DNA from: Plantago major
Lineage: Eukaryota; Streptophyta; Magnoliopsida; Lamiales; Plantaginaceae
Direction of reading: 5' to 3'
Assembly (NCBI GenBank): GCA_026545765.1
Contig: CM048843.1
Coordinates: forward strand, 9,447,501-9,511,500
Length of the DNA stretch: 64,000 bases
Shown here: one piece after another, positions 43,334 to 56,603 of the stretch
How the letters are laid out: each line of letters starts with the position of its first letter
How positions within the stretch are numbered: the stretch's first letter is position 1
Notes under the pieces: model-generated
Databases searched by the model: none
What the model saw: only the letters and a program-made list of their open reading frames with translations
What the model was told of the DNA's origin: nothing
Program-made: the position numbers and the translations under genes

Positions 43334-44943
43334 TGTTAGGATTATCTGTTTAAATTTTGATCAGCAACCTAATGACTTATCTTAGCTCAGAAAGGTGATT
43401 AGTACTCTTGGTTCACTTGAACATTGTAAAAGAGGAAACTCACTAAGTATGATAGTCTAGCAAATCTTGTATAGGATGTTAGGTCTCGAAATGTAATTTT
43501 TATTTTCTGAAGAAGACCAAGAAGAAGGCATCCAGCAGGAAAAGTTCAACGGATTTGAAGATTTGAAGACTGCACAAGATTGCTGAAGACAAGGGTTTTT
43601 CAGATACCTATGTCCAGATATCTTGAAGAAACAAGTGTTTCGAAACACAAGTGTTGCAAAAGATATCTGAGAATAAAAGGTTTCTGAGACGGAAAAAGTG
43701 CCCACAGATATCTACACTCAGATACCTTGGACATAAAATATGCTTATGAGAAAGAAATATATTATAACAAGTTGTTTAAACAAGTGGTATCTGGAGCCAT
43801 GATGATCTCTGGAAAAGAACGTGCAAAGCCTCAGAAAGATTGCATAGTTCCGTTGGCACTACAGGACAAAGTATAGTACAGTGCATTAAATGCGCGGACA
43901 AAAATGTCTGAACAAAAGTCGAAGCTTCAAGAAGAAGACAAACTCACATAAAGATTATACTCAGATATCAATAGTTTGAAAATGAGTTAAGCCTAATGGA
44001 TACTATTCAAACAACACTCAAATTCATCTATAAATATCAACACTTAGACTGCTTGAGAAAACACCTTAGAACACACTGAACACCAAGAATACTGAATATT
44101 CTCACAAGCTCTCTCAAGCAAACTACTTACCTTCAAGCTTTCTGTTGCGACCAAAGCTCTTGATTCTAAGTAGCACATAAGTTCTAAGTGTCCTGATCCT
44201 TAACGAGCATTGTTATTTGTGAAAGAGTTGAACTAAGATTTCATATATGAGCTTCATTCTCTTGAACACTTATCATAGACTTGGATCAGTAGAGAACAAG
44301 ATACCATATATTGCAAAGTGTATTAAGTATACTTGATTCATAGAGCTATCTAAATAACTGAACAAGTTATTAAAGAAGCTCACCTGACAATTTACCTTAA
44401 CCAACACCTTAAACGGCGTGGAGTACAGGAAGTACTTAGTTTGGGAAACTAAGGAATAACTCCAAGGTTATTGAGCACATGAAGTACTTAGTTTGGGAAA
44501 CTAAGGAATGTTTCAAAAGGTTTCGAAAGCACAGGAAGTACTTGGCTGTGAAAGCCGGGGAATAACTCAGGGGGAACACTTGGTTGGGAACCTAGTGTAT
44601 TTAGGAATCAAGAGAAGATATCTGTAAGGTTACCTCATTTATCTATCTTAGTGGATTCTAGGTCTGAGAAAGGCCGAAGTGGATTAGTTGAAGGATTACG
44701 CCACCTTCAGATACCACTATAAAAAGACTTGTGTTATTTACTTTTCAGCTTTATTACTTGCTTTACTTATCTTGCAAAGTACTTACACTTATCTTGCTGA
44801 GCACGTGCACTTATCACAGAAAAGTCTTCCGCTCCCTGAAATTAAGTATCAGATATCTGAGAAACTGTGTTTATCAACAAAAGTTTTAAAAGACTATTCA
44901 CCCCCCCCTCTAGTCTTTTACTTTGCCGTTATCTGGACCAACA
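43334..44943 (+). repeat. 5' LTR of element 2
   Basis: TGTTAGGATTATCTG to GGACCAACA. It contains several agatatct palindromes and three near-repeats of gaagtacttagtttgggaaactaagg around 44430-44510. The TATA box is probably atctataaatatcaacac near 44028. Confidence 0.9.
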
Positions 44944-44945
44944 CA

Positions 44946-44957
44946 TGGTATCAGAGC
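44946..44957 (+). other. Primer binding site, initiator Met tRNA
   Basis: TGGTATCAGAGC is a perfect match to the 3' end complement of plant initiator Met tRNA, 2 bp after the LTR. Confidence 0.92.
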
Positions 44958-45061
44958 AAGAGGTTCCTAAGCCTTCTGCACTTAACCTAGATCCCAAATA
45001 AGTGCCCACTAACTGCTTTTCACCTACACTTGATTTGTTTGTTTAGTGTGTTTGCTGCAGG

Positions 45062-46813
45062 ATGTCTTTAAGTGACGGCCCAATTCTCAAGCGAGAGAAT
45101 TATGAAAAATGGAAGAACAACATGATGCTCCACCTAGAAGCCATGAGTGACGAAATGATCGAAGTAATAAAGAATGGCCCAATAGTCATTCAACAACTCA
45201 AGCAAGTCATGGAGGTTTCAAATGGTAGAGACAGAGAACAAAGCGATGGGTCTTCATGCATGTATGCGCCAACCAAAGGGGAGACCCGCCAACAAGTTAT
45301 TTACTTAACCAAAGCTCAGAGAGCTCGGACATCTAAGATGCCAAGAGAAATCGATCGGATGGTCAGCTCAGAATATCATCATACGTTCTACTCCAGAGCA
45401 CATACAGTGTAAACTGTGGGGTGCAAAAACGGCGAAAGTGGCCTGACAATTGATTGAAGAAATCTGTGCCGGCACTGAGAAAACAAAGGAAAACAAGTTC
45501 GAAGTTTTGAAGCTCAAATTTCAAAACTTTAAACAAGGTCCCACAGAGACTCTTGAAGAACTAGATTTCCGTTTTACAACACTTATGAGTGACATGGCTG
45601 CACTTGGTGAGAGTTATAGATATACCCAGTCAGAAAAGATTAAGACTATTGTGAGAAGTCTAAATCATAACTGGGAACACACAAAGTTTTTCTACTTTAA
45701 CCAAGGAATGCCAGATATCACTCCTGTGGAACTTTTCTCTCACCTCACATCATTGACTATGAGACAACTCAAAGAGAACAAACAACTGAGAAGTTGCAGA
45801 ATGTTGCTCTAGTTGCTCAAGGAACTTCTGAAAAGAAGAAAGGTAAGGAGGTGACTGAGGATGCTCTTGCTGTAAAGCAAATGGGAAAATATGTCAGTCG
45901 AGAACTTGAGAGAAGAAAAGCCAAAGAGAAGCTGAAAAAGCATCTAGGCTCAAACTACCACCAGTACAAAAACATGCAAAGCTCACTGAACAAGTCGGCT
46001 AAAAAAGCATCTAGTACTGAGGAAGCAGAAATCGGAAACGATATTTGTTTCTATTGTCAGAAACCTGGTCATTTGAAGAAGGATTGCCCTGCCTTCAACA
46101 AACTAAAAACAGGTGACAAGAAAGACATAAGAATCTTCAAAAGAAGTCAGAGAGCTATGCTCACTGAAGAAAGGAAAAAGATTCAAATCCAACTGGATGC
46201 TTTAGACATTGAATTTGATTCTGAGGATGAGGATTCAGATGATTCCACACTGCCTTCCCCAGAAATGTGCGGTGTCTCTCATGAAATAATTGACTTTGGT
46301 CAAAAGAAGAAAGAAGTGTGTGGTATGGCTGAAGAAATCTTTCCAGATATCTCCAACATTGAACCTTGTCTAATGGCTGATGAGGTAACACATACTTCCT
46401 GCTATACTTATGAAAGTGATGAAGAGGGAATCAAAGATCTAGAAAATCTCAAAAGACAACTTGATCTCTACGAAAGAGAATTTCTAATGGTCCGAGCTAG
46501 AGCCGAAAACTTTGAAGAAGAAAAGAATTCTCTTGTAAAGGAAAATTCTCAATTAATCAAGATGTCTGAGAAAAAGGATGCTGAAAATGCATTTCTCAAG
46601 GCTCAGATATCTGAGACCGAAAAGTCACATAAAGAAGTGATGGCCAATCTTCAAAAGAAATGTGAAGATCTTCTTTCTGAGAATAAGGAACTCAAAAAGA
46701 AAGAACTATCCTTTCAATCTTATGCCAAAGCTAGTGACACTCTTACTGAAGTACAATCTTATTTAAGAGATCCTTCAGAAAAGAGAGGACTTGGGCTGGA
46801 CACACACGTATAG
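45062..46813 (+). pseudogene. Copia gag of element 2
   Basis: Starts MSLSDGPILKRENYEKWKNN at 45062. After a break at 45412 it continues with ENKFEVLKLKFQNFKQGPTE and FDFRFTTL-like gag sequence to 45812, then overlaps the next frame (from 45794). That frame holds basic EKLKKHLGSNYHQYKN, a CCHC knuckle CFYCQKPGHLKKDC (near 46047), and a long acidic coiled coil (LKRQLDLYEREFLMVRARA and beyond). The break at 46813 ends it. Capsid-forming and RNA-binding in active elements. CAGATATCTG occurs inside the coding sequence (46604-46613), where it encodes part of QISETE. Confidence 0.85.
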
Positions 46814-49800
46814 TCCCACCACTCTGAATAAGAGTAATGAAGGACTAACATTTATCAGTGCTCAGCAAGGTGATTCCCAAACAATCTACAATATCGGTCA
46901 GAAAACTAAGATTGTTGACAAAGGAAAGGCAGTTGCGACTAAGCCTTTGTGGGCAAAACAAGTCCAAAGGAAAAATGATGGGAATGTTACTGGAAAGAAA
47001 CATAACACTGAGAAGTGTAATCACCCACAGTGCTATGTCTCTCAAAAAGGAAAAATTGCTGGAGCTGAAAAATTCTCCTATGTCACGTTTTCTGGAAAGA
47101 AAATAGATTATCCAGAGACTAGCAAAGTCACGAGAAGAGATCTCAGATAGCACCAGGTGCTCGAATGGTATTGGCTATAAAGCCATCGGGAAACAACTTG
47201 CTCGTGAGTACAAACAAGAGCAAGAACGATGGTTAAAGGCTAGAATTGCTCACAACAATTATCAGAAGTGGAAGATAAATCAAGCCACTGAAAATCTGAA
47301 TGCCAGGGCTAGAAGAAATCTAGCTAGGAAAGCTAAGTTTGCTGAGAAGGCACTCGTAAACCCGACAGTATCCGAAAGCACCAAATGGAGCACCAAGGAA
47401 CGCCAAGGAAGAAAATAGTTCTTAATAACAATGATACTAATCATTTAACTAGAATTCCTCCTTATGTTCCTGTTAGACAAAAGAATGTTCCTAAGAAATT
47501 CATTCAAAAATGGATTCCTACTGGAAGATTCTTTAGTCCAAATGGTTCTATTGTTGGTATGAGAACCTAATCTCCTGTTTCCTGTTTTGTGCAGAACACT
47601 CTAAAGACTAATTCAAAGTGGCATTTTGATAGTGGATGTGGGAAGCACATGACAGGAGACAAAGAAAATCTGATTGACTACAAAAATTGCAATGATGGAC
47701 CAATTATCAGGTTTGCTGGAGGAGATGAAAATCCAACCATAGGTTTTGGAAATTTGAAGTTTGGAGCCCTCACAATCTCTGAAGTGCTTCATGTAAAGGG
47801 ATTGAAATATAATCTCCTAAGCATGAGTCAACTAGTAGACAAAGGGTACACTGTCAAGATAAAGTCAAAACTATGTAAAGTGATTGACAATGAGTCAAAG
47901 CAGACAGTCTTGGTTGCAAGGCATAAAGGAAATCTTTATGTTGCTGATTGGGCATCCGCCACAACCGAAGAATGTCTCATGGTGAGTCAATCTGGCCACA
48001 CTGAAGAAAATTGGCTATGGCATAAAAGAATGAGTCACTTGAATTTCAAAACTCTGAACAAACTAGCTAAGAAAGAGTTGGTGAATGGTTTACCCAAAAT
48101 GGCATATAGAAAAGAAGGTGTATGCTCAGCTTGCCAAATGGGAAAACAATCCAAAACATCTTTCAAGTCTAAAACTAGACATTCCAGTGAAAGGCCACTG
48201 CAAATGTTACATATGGATCTTTTGAATCCTCAAGAATTAGTTATGCAGAAAGAAGTATGGTCCGTTGTTGTTGATGATTACTCAAGATTCACTTGGGTTA
48301 TCTTTCTCAAACACAAATCATATACAAGGGTTGAAATACCCAACTTGCTGAATAAACTCGAAGTCATGAAAAATGACAAGGTATCTGTAATCAGAACAGA
48401 CCATGGTACTGAGTTCGTATACCAGTACATAAAAGAGTTTTGTACCTGCAAAGGTACAACATCAACTATCTTCTGTAAGAACACCACAACAAAATGGTGT
48501 TGCTGAAAGAAAGAATAGGACCATGAAAGAAGCAGCAAGAAGAACAATGCTTGCGACATCGAAATAAGTGAAATTTATTGGGTCAAGTCAGAAACACAAC
48601 GTGCTACACTCAAAATAGATATCTGATTAACAAACACCATGACAAAAATTCTTACGAGCTTTTCATTGGTAGACCCCCTAGTATCAAACATCTAAGGGTG
48701 TTTGGTTGCAGATGTTTCGTTCTTAACAACGGAAAAGAATACTTGAGAACATTTCAACCAAAGGCAGATGAAGGAGTATTTCTGGTTACTCTCCTAATAG
48801 CAAAGCCTAGTAATCTACAACAAAAGAACGCAAAAGATCAAGAATTTGTTCATGTAGTGTTCTATGAAGGAAACAAGAAAGTACTCTTGAATGATGATCT
48901 CTCGATAGGTTCAAAGAACTAATAATTAAAGATTCCGAGAAAGGATCCTCAAGGAAATAATTCCTTTATTCAAATAGAGGATGAGTCTGACGATGAAAAG
49001 CAACCTATGCTTAGTAACAACCAGATGACTCTAAGACATGATGAAGAATTTCCTATGAGAATTCCAGAAATGGAACAGGTTACTGAGAACCTTCATCATG
49101 AAGAGGTATCTGAAAAAGAGATTGTCGAATGCAAGTCCCGTATATCTCTAACATCAAAAAGTGTCGATATCCATGGCATTTCCCATATGTCGATATCTCG
49201 ACATCAAGACAAGTATCTCATCAAGATCATATTGATTCACATTCAAATCAAAATGATATTGATCCTACTAGTTCAAAACCCATTATGAAATGGATAAGAA
49301 ATCATCCCAAGAAGGATGTGATCGTCCCATAGACCAAGGAGTTAGAACTAGAAGAGCAATCGCTGAAAATACAAATTGTCTCTATGGATGTTTCATCTCA
49401 AACATTGAACCAAAGACTATAGAAGAAGCATTAAAAGATCAGGATTGGATCTCTGCAATGCAAGAAGAGTTGGATCCATTTGTTAACGGAATATCTGTAA
49501 TCGGAACCAAGTGGGTTTTCAGAAACAAAATGAATGAGTCTGGTGAAATGACCAGAAATAAAGCTAGGTTGGTTGCAAGGATTCACCTGCATCAAGGACT
49601 AGATTTTGATGAATCTTATGCACCAGTTGCAAGATTGGATGCAATAAGACTCTTTCTAGCCTTTGCAGCTCATAATGACTTTACAGTTTATCAAATGGAT
49701 GTCAAGAGTGCATTTCTAAATGGTGAACTTGCTGAGGAAGTCTATGTTGAGCAACCACCAGGTTTTGAAGTTTCCAGAGAAAGTAGGATGGTCTATAAGC

Positions 49801-50901
49801 TTCAGAAAGCTCAGATGGATCAAACAAGCTCCAAGAGCATGGTATGATACATCGCCGATACCTACTAGAAAGTGGTTTCAAGAAAGGAGATGTTGATAAA
49901 ACACTCTTCACATTGAACCATGATGAGAAACTACTTTTAGTTCAAGTATATGTTGATGACATTATATTTGGATCTAAAGACAAGCAACTTTGTGAAGACT
50001 TTGCTGAACTCATGAAAAGTAAATTCGAGATGAGCATGATGGGAGAATTGAATTACTTCCTAGGACTGCAAGTCAAGCAACTCAATGATGGAATATTCAT
50101 TAGTCAAACAAAGTATGCAAAAGACATGCTCAACAAGTTCAATCTAAAGCCTTCTGAAAAGAATGCTACGATACCTATGAGCATTGAAACCAAAATGACC
50201 CATACTGAATCTGACAAGAGTGTTGAAGAACAAAAGTATAGGAAATTGATTGGGTCTCATCTGCACTCACCGCAAGTAGACTCGATATTCAATATGCGCT
50301 GGAGGTAAAGCGATTTCAGACAAATCCAATGCAGTCACACTACAACATTGCTATGAAGATATTAAGGTATGTAAAGAGTACTGTAGAAGTTGGATTGTGG
50401 TATCCAAAAGACAGTGGATTGAGTTTGGTTGGCTATTCAGACGCTGACTATGCTGGATCATTGCTTGATAGAAAAAGCACCTCAGGAACTTGTCAATTTC
50501 TTGGTGCCAGATTGATATCATGGTTCAGCAAGAAACAAAACTCAATTGCTACATCTACCACAGAGGCTGAATATATTGCTGCTGGGTGTTGTGCTTCACA
50601 AATATTGTGGATACAACAACAACTCAGAGACTATGGACTCAATGAAGAGAAAACTCCTATTTTCTGTGACAACACAAGTGCTATTGCCATAACTCATAAT
50701 CCTAAGTTTCATGCTAGAACAAAGCACATTGATGATGTTAGACACCACTTCATCAGAGACCATGTTGAAAAAGGCAATATAGAGATACTCAAGATTGGCA
50801 CTGAAGACCAACTTGCAGATATCTTCACTAAGCCACTACAAGAAAGTAGATTCTTAGCCTTAAGACACAGTCTTGGACTAATGGAGCTACCAAAGAACTG
50901 A
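46814..50901 (+). pseudogene. Copia pol of element 2 (protease, integrase, RT, RNase H)
   Basis: A poorly conserved linker (46814-47588) precedes protease FDSGCGKHMTG (near 47628), pre-integrase WHKRMSHLNF with CSACQMGK, and integrase HMDLLNPQE, RTDHGTEF and, after a frameshift near 48460, QQNGVAERKN: all three catalytic acidic residues are present. Further breaks occur at 48506, 48922 and 49288. RT spans about 49400-50200 with [26 protein letters not shown] and YVDDIIFGSKD and one frame change at about 49845. RNase H is intact at 50329-50901 (GYSDADYAGS, STTEAEYIAAG, ADIFTKPLQ). Most domains are well preserved between breaks, so the decay is recent or partly a sequence-quality effect. Confidence 0.87.
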
Positions 50902-51660
50902 AAAAGTTCAGATATCTGAAGAAGATATCAAAGAAGAGAGAAAAGTAATCTGGAACGGGTATCCAGAGAAGAGGAATCTGGAACGGGTATCCAGAAACCA
51001 AAGACTAAAGGGTAAAATGGCTATTTAAAGATCTCTGAGACGGGTACTCAGATATCTAGATCACTCAGTGAGGGGAACACAAAAGAGAATAGTACAACTG
51101 TCTACAGTTATCTACTATCTTGAAATTTGAATTATTTCTATCTTTGTGAAAAACTTTGAAAAGACAAGTATAAGATAGAATCAGATACAACAATGTTCTC
51201 ATTCACACTAAAACGTGATTCAGATATCTAATAGCCAAAATTCATTAAATGGGCACAATTACAATTGTTGATTGTGATCATTGCTGGAGAAGCAATGGTG
51301 ACCCTTGATGAAATGGGCGATTGATCTTCACGGCAGAGATTAACTCTCAAGAATAGTGGATTGAAATTCGTGGCCCACTATGCATTTAATGCCAACAAAC
51401 TTTTACCCACGATCGATCGCAATTCACGACACGTATATACAAAACCAATTTGTATGTATATGTTTGTTAGAATTACGTATATATATATAGGATTTCGGCA
51501 AAGGAAATTACTTTCGCTTAATCCAACATTCAGACTGCACAAGAATAGCAAATTTCTCTTCTATTTTTCTGCAAATCTCTGATCCCAAATTAATTTTTCT
51601 GCAAAGAATCTCTAATATTTCACCTTAATCTCTTTCAGACTTTCAAAAACTTATGCTATA
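50902..51660 (+). other. Post-pol leader of element 2 with repeated motifs
   Basis: No ORF. Contains GTTCAGATATCTGAAG at about 50907, two copies of aatctggaacgggtatccag (50947, 50975), a related tctgagacgggtactcag (about 51033), and CAGATATCT at 51049 and 51221. Probably a regulatory leader for the accessory gene. Confidence 0.6.
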
Positions 51661-53528
51661 TAAAGAGATGGCTCCAAAACGTGCTTCTACCCAGAAATCC
51701 CAAAGTACTACCACTGGTACTGCTGAAAAGCAAGCACCAGAGTTGGTAGTTATCAACAATCGATCAAGGGAACTTCAATCCCGATCATTGACTTCAAATC
51801 ACAGAATGATTTGGGGTGGTGCCATGATTGAGGAATACCTCACGTTCTGTTGAAAATCGTTTAAAAAGTCGATACTGACATGCTTGAAAAGGCAAAAATC
51901 AAGGGTTTTCTATCACTCACCCAAAGAGAATCTCTTCACCGGATGTGTTAGAATTCTACAACAACCTGCAATTATATCCTGTTTCTGAAGGCACTGCAAT
52001 AGTGTCTATCAAAACTTCAGTCCAAGGAAAGGAAATCCTTCTGGACATAACAACTTTCTGCAAGTTGTTTGATCTTCAAAATCTTGGAAAGGATTTTGAA
52101 ATAGACGCCAAGGATGATGATCTCCTTGAAGGTGTAAAAATCGCATAATGATGTGTGATCTTGAAAATCGATACACCCACCGATTTCAAGCTTGTCGACA
52201 TCGTAACCGACATCCGCCGTTCACTGGATGTGTTGGCATGCATTCTTCATGATGCTTTGATGGTCTACAAGGAGGTGTGACCAGATAAGCCAAGAATGCT
52301 GGATGATGATGTTCATGTTGCAACAACAAGACAAAAGGCAGGAAAACCCTTTCAATTGGGGAAAGTACGCCTTCATGAAATTTGTGAAGAAGATTCAAGG
52401 CTTTGAGCCTACAATCGCTAACGGACTTGCTGAGCCAAAGACCACAGTAAGCTATGGTCTAAAGATATGCTACTTGCTGGAAAAGCTTGGCATTGAGCTC
52501 GTAGAGAAGGCCGACATAGCCAACAAAGAACCTACTCTACAAATATGAGTATAGGAACATGATGAAAAAGATTATCGGATCTCGTAAAGATTCCAAGAAG
52601 CGAAAGACCAAGAGGTATCCGAGGAAAAGTTACCAAGAAGCCTAGAACTTCACGTAAAGAAGTCACTGGCAAATCAAGGCACACCCATCGAGGTTGTCGA
52701 TTCCCGTGATACCAATTGTCCGCAGATGAACTCATTAATGAAGATGAACTCATCAATGCTGCAAAAGAGGTATCGACTACTGAACAAGTAGACTCAGCAA
52801 GAGCTTTCCGAAATGTTAAGACTATTGCCGAAAGCCTTGCTGATGAACTCATCAATGCTGCTAAAGAAAGTAGTGACAGATACCAAGCCCTATCTGCAGA
52901 AACCGCAGGAATTATGGACCAATCAGTTCCTAATGCTGATGAGAGCTCTGACGATGAAGATGATGAATTAGTCATCTCTCAAGTCCTAGAAAAATCAAAA
53001 AGGGCTAAAGTTACTGAAGAAGCAACTGGTGTAGAGGTATCTGAAGAAGAACCTACACCACAGGTTGTTGAACAAGCACCTATTTCAAAGGTTGCTGAAG
53101 AAGCAATTTTGTCCAAGGTAACTGGACAAATTACACCATCAGAGCAAGAAAGACTAAAACATATTGAAGATGCTCTGATGAGTGATAACTTAGTGTTGGA
53201 GGATACTGCCATTGCCTCAACACTCAATAGTCTGTCTCAAGCACAACAACCACAACAGCTAGATGAAGATACTGCTGAAATGGTACTTGAGCTGCAGATA
53301 CCAGCATCTTTCATTGCTGGAGAAAATCCTGCAAAAGAGCAGGTTCCCCAACTCAATGAGAGGGATCAAACTGAGACATCCGCCGTAATGATCAACCAGG
53401 GAGGCAACCGAGTTGCATACTCGTGCAAGGTCTCAAGCACCAAACTTCAAACAAAGAAGATGAAATGGAACAACAAGACCAATGATAGAAGGGTCACAAG
53501 TTCCAGAGACCAATCACCGACATTGCTC
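51661..53528 (+). pseudogene. Accessory (env-position) ORF of element 2, 5' part
   Basis: Begins MAPKRASTQKSQSTTTGTAE at 51668. After breaks it carries LEFYNNLQLYPVSEGTAIVS with VQGKEILLDITTFCKLF (51945-52148), like the post-pol 'plant transposon protein' domain recalled as PF20167. An acidic frame (52716-53528) follows with repeated TPQVVEQAP-, ISKVAEEA- and ILSKVTGQ-type phrases. Frame breaks lie near 51853, 52148 and 52548. No transmembrane segment was seen. It lies upstream of the first proposed mini-intron. Confidence 0.65.
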
Positions 53529-56500
53529 GTATCTGAATGGTTTAACTCTCTACTTGTGATATTTTGTGCCACATAATCTTGTTATTTAATAGAATTTCTT
53601 TGTTACAGGCTGAATTAGAAACACGAGAACAAGAGGAAACTGAGAAGCTTGCCTCAGAAACTGAGAAGGAGGCTTCCACACCCTCACAACTTAAGGAATC
53701 GAGCTCGTAAGTGTGATAAAGAGTTCCTTAAGATATAATTTTTCAGATATTCGTTAATACACTTCACCAATAAGTGTTTGTTTCTAATAGGCTCTAACTG
53801 AGAAGAAAAATGAAGAGACTGAAAAGTCTATCTCTTCAGAGAGGAATCCAGAGGCTTCCAAGGCCTCTAAGGAACAAGTATCTGAACCTTCTGCAGAGAA
53901 GGTATTTCATTCAGATATTTATACTCCTCAAAGAGCAATCTCTGATCATTTTTCTTAGACTAACACTTTCTACTTAATAGGTTCAAAAAGAAGTAGAATG
54001 TGACGCCCTATCACCTTCATGTATAATTACCGACAAGAAATATATAATTTAGACGCGCGGAAGCTTTAAAAGGAAGTACTTTGACCACAATTTCTTATGC
54101 ATGAAAGGAAAATACATTTTCTCACATTTACGGAGTAAAATTACTTTTACAGAACGAAAGTTATTTCATGAATGATATGCATAAGACGAGCCGAGGGAGA
54201 GGATTGGAAACCAGCCGGCCGACCCTGATGCATGCCTTAACTTCTTTTCCGCTAAGGCCTGCCTTTGCCTCAATATCTATAAAAACATCATCGCATTTTG
54301 AATGAGTTGCGGATCTCAATAAGTATAATTAGTAACAGGTCATTTAATAACTCAAAAATAACCTAACAAGCCATTTAACTATTGTGTAAGCACATCACTT
54401 TCACCACATATATTCATCAATCAGAACACATATAGAATTCTCAATCAGAACACGCGACCTTCAAATATTTCACGATTTCCAACACGCGTGTTCACTTTGA
54501 AATCTCATCACATCAAACAGAAGCATTTCAAATAATTCACATTTATATAATAATGCACACGTGCTTAGTCATTTTCTTTGTCCGCTATGGCTCATATTTA
54601 CCAGTGAGTAATTCGTGATCACGATAATGATTTACAGAGTCCACCATACTGAACTTCATATTTCATATAGATTCCAGCCGCATTCGGAATTCTATATTTA
54701 TAAACATGAGTCCATCCAGTGATGGATATCCGCATAAGTCGGAAAACACATGACTCAAGGTCGCCGCACCATAATGTAATCCTCTTATCTCTTATGAATG
54801 CAATTCACATAGTCATGTTTATAAATATATAATACTAATACTTTATCGTAAAATAGTATCTTTTCGTATAACAACCGCACGTATCCCATCCGTACATGGG
54901 AGCAATTGATCACATATCGTCAGCCAATCACTTTTAGCTTTTCATCGTATTCAGAATGGAACATTCAACATATATAGCACACCACGGTATATTTTCACAT
55001 TTCATAACACACTTCCACAATATAATCCACACATATTCATAGTCATACGCTAGCACCGTATCAATAATATCAAGAATAACACGTATTTGTCAAACAACAG
55101 GTTACCGAAACTATTTACAAAGATACTAAATAACGAGTTACCAAAAACACTTACCTTTTCATCCCAAATTGCAATCAGCAATTACGGTACTATATTTCAC
55201 CATAAAACACCCTTGAAATTATTCGCACAACCCCAGAAATCGACACAATGAGTAAATTAAAAATATCATATGCAGAATCAGACAACTGCACCTCTTTGTT
55301 TTTAGGCATGAAAACTACAAATTACTAGACCTCTTTGTAGGGAGAGTGATCGGCCAAGAACATAAATTGAAGAAGGAAATCGGATAGTTAACTCATTTCC
55401 AGTGCTGTGAATAGGTGGTGCAGTGTGATATAATTATGCATCGATCTTCGATGACTTGATTAGCAAAGAATTAGTATATATTCATTTGAAATGTGATCAG
55501 AGGAGTAGGCGGTGAGAAAGCTCCAGAATGGCGGTGAAGAATTACTCAGCAATACGTGTAATAAATACATACAGCTTAGTGTAAAAGTATTTTGGCGTGG
55601 AGAAAGATATCAACATATATAATTATATTATTTTTTAAATAACTTGTGATTTAATTATTTACACCAAATTTACTTATATCGGTTTTCACAAATACAATAC
55701 GAAAGTCAAAAGAGATACACCAAACAAATACTATAAATTCATACGGTTTATATTACGGTGTCCGCTCGCTCATAGGACCTCGCTTGGATATAAAACGTTA
55801 AAATTAAAAGTAGTAATGTCGTCCAAAACTATATAAATCAACGATAACAATTAAAATTCAATTACAATCACATAATATCAATTTTAACATCAAGATATAG
55901 CACAAATATACCATGTCACATTATATAAGTTAATCTTTTTCATAAGTAAGGCCACGATATAACACATATCAAAATATTAAAATTTGCTTAAAGATATATT
56001 TAAACATGCTTATGAGGTGAAAAAGGTCGTATGTGATATAGAAGTTGTTGAGGAATTGCCCACTCAATCCTCACAACATATGGAAATTGATGAGGCATCA
56101 AGGCCTTCATCACAAGAAAAGATTCCAAATCGCACAAGTTTCGTGAGACAAACATCCGAGCCTCCACAGGTAATTGACATCTCAGATATCCGATTTGTCA
56201 ATAAAATTTTCTTGATAAAATTTCCTAAGTGTTATGTTTTAATTCTCGTGTTCAAGGTAAAGAAAGGTTGATGAGGACCAGACTTCCAAGTCTCCACCTC
56301 ACAACAAGATATCCGAGGCAACCCCTGCCTCAAGAGTACAAGTCTCCGAGCCCGATGTACTCATTCAGTACCGTAAACCTAACTACACTTGTACTCGAGA
56401 TATTTACACAAGTTTTAAATCTAACTCGTAACTCTTTCTTTCAGCTCAAACAAGTGCCACGAAGGTCCATGATGATGAGAAAAGGACCTACTTCCTTCTT

Positions 56501-56603
56501 CAAAGCTCATACCGCCAAAGCACATTCAATGCTTCAAGAAATGGCAGAGGTTAAGGTGCTCGATCTCTCCGAAATATTGAGAATCACAGATCAACCTATT
56601 TAG
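53529..56603 (+). pseudogene. Accessory gene of element 2: phase-0 exon/mini-intron array
   Basis: Five GT-AG introns of 77-87 bp separate open, acidic, Ser/Glu-rich exons: introns 53529-53608, 53707-53790, 53902-53980, 56170-56256 and 56368-56444. Exons 53791-53901 and 56257-56367 are both 111 nt (37 codons) and share the theme EASKASKEQVSEP / EATPASRVQVSEP, as if duplicated. The exon starting at 53981 is split by an LTR-like insertion; without it the exon is 48 codons, ends SEPPQ and is in frame. The last exon runs open to a TAG at 56603. The exon at 56257 has an early TGA. I know no function for the product. Alternatively this is a captured piece of a host gene. Confidence 0.6.
53999..56038. 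mobile_element. LTR-like insertion (probable solo LTR), 2.04 kb
   Basis: Starts TGTGACGCCCTATCACC, a beginning common to Gypsy LTR ends, and is flanked by the 5-bp duplication TAGAA (53994-53998, 56039-56043). Removing it plus one TAGAA restores the open exon KEVEVVEEL. The last two bases are TA rather than CA, so one terminus is mutated or my boundary is off slightly. The interior is AT-rich with no protein motif, as in a solo LTR. Confidence 0.62.
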
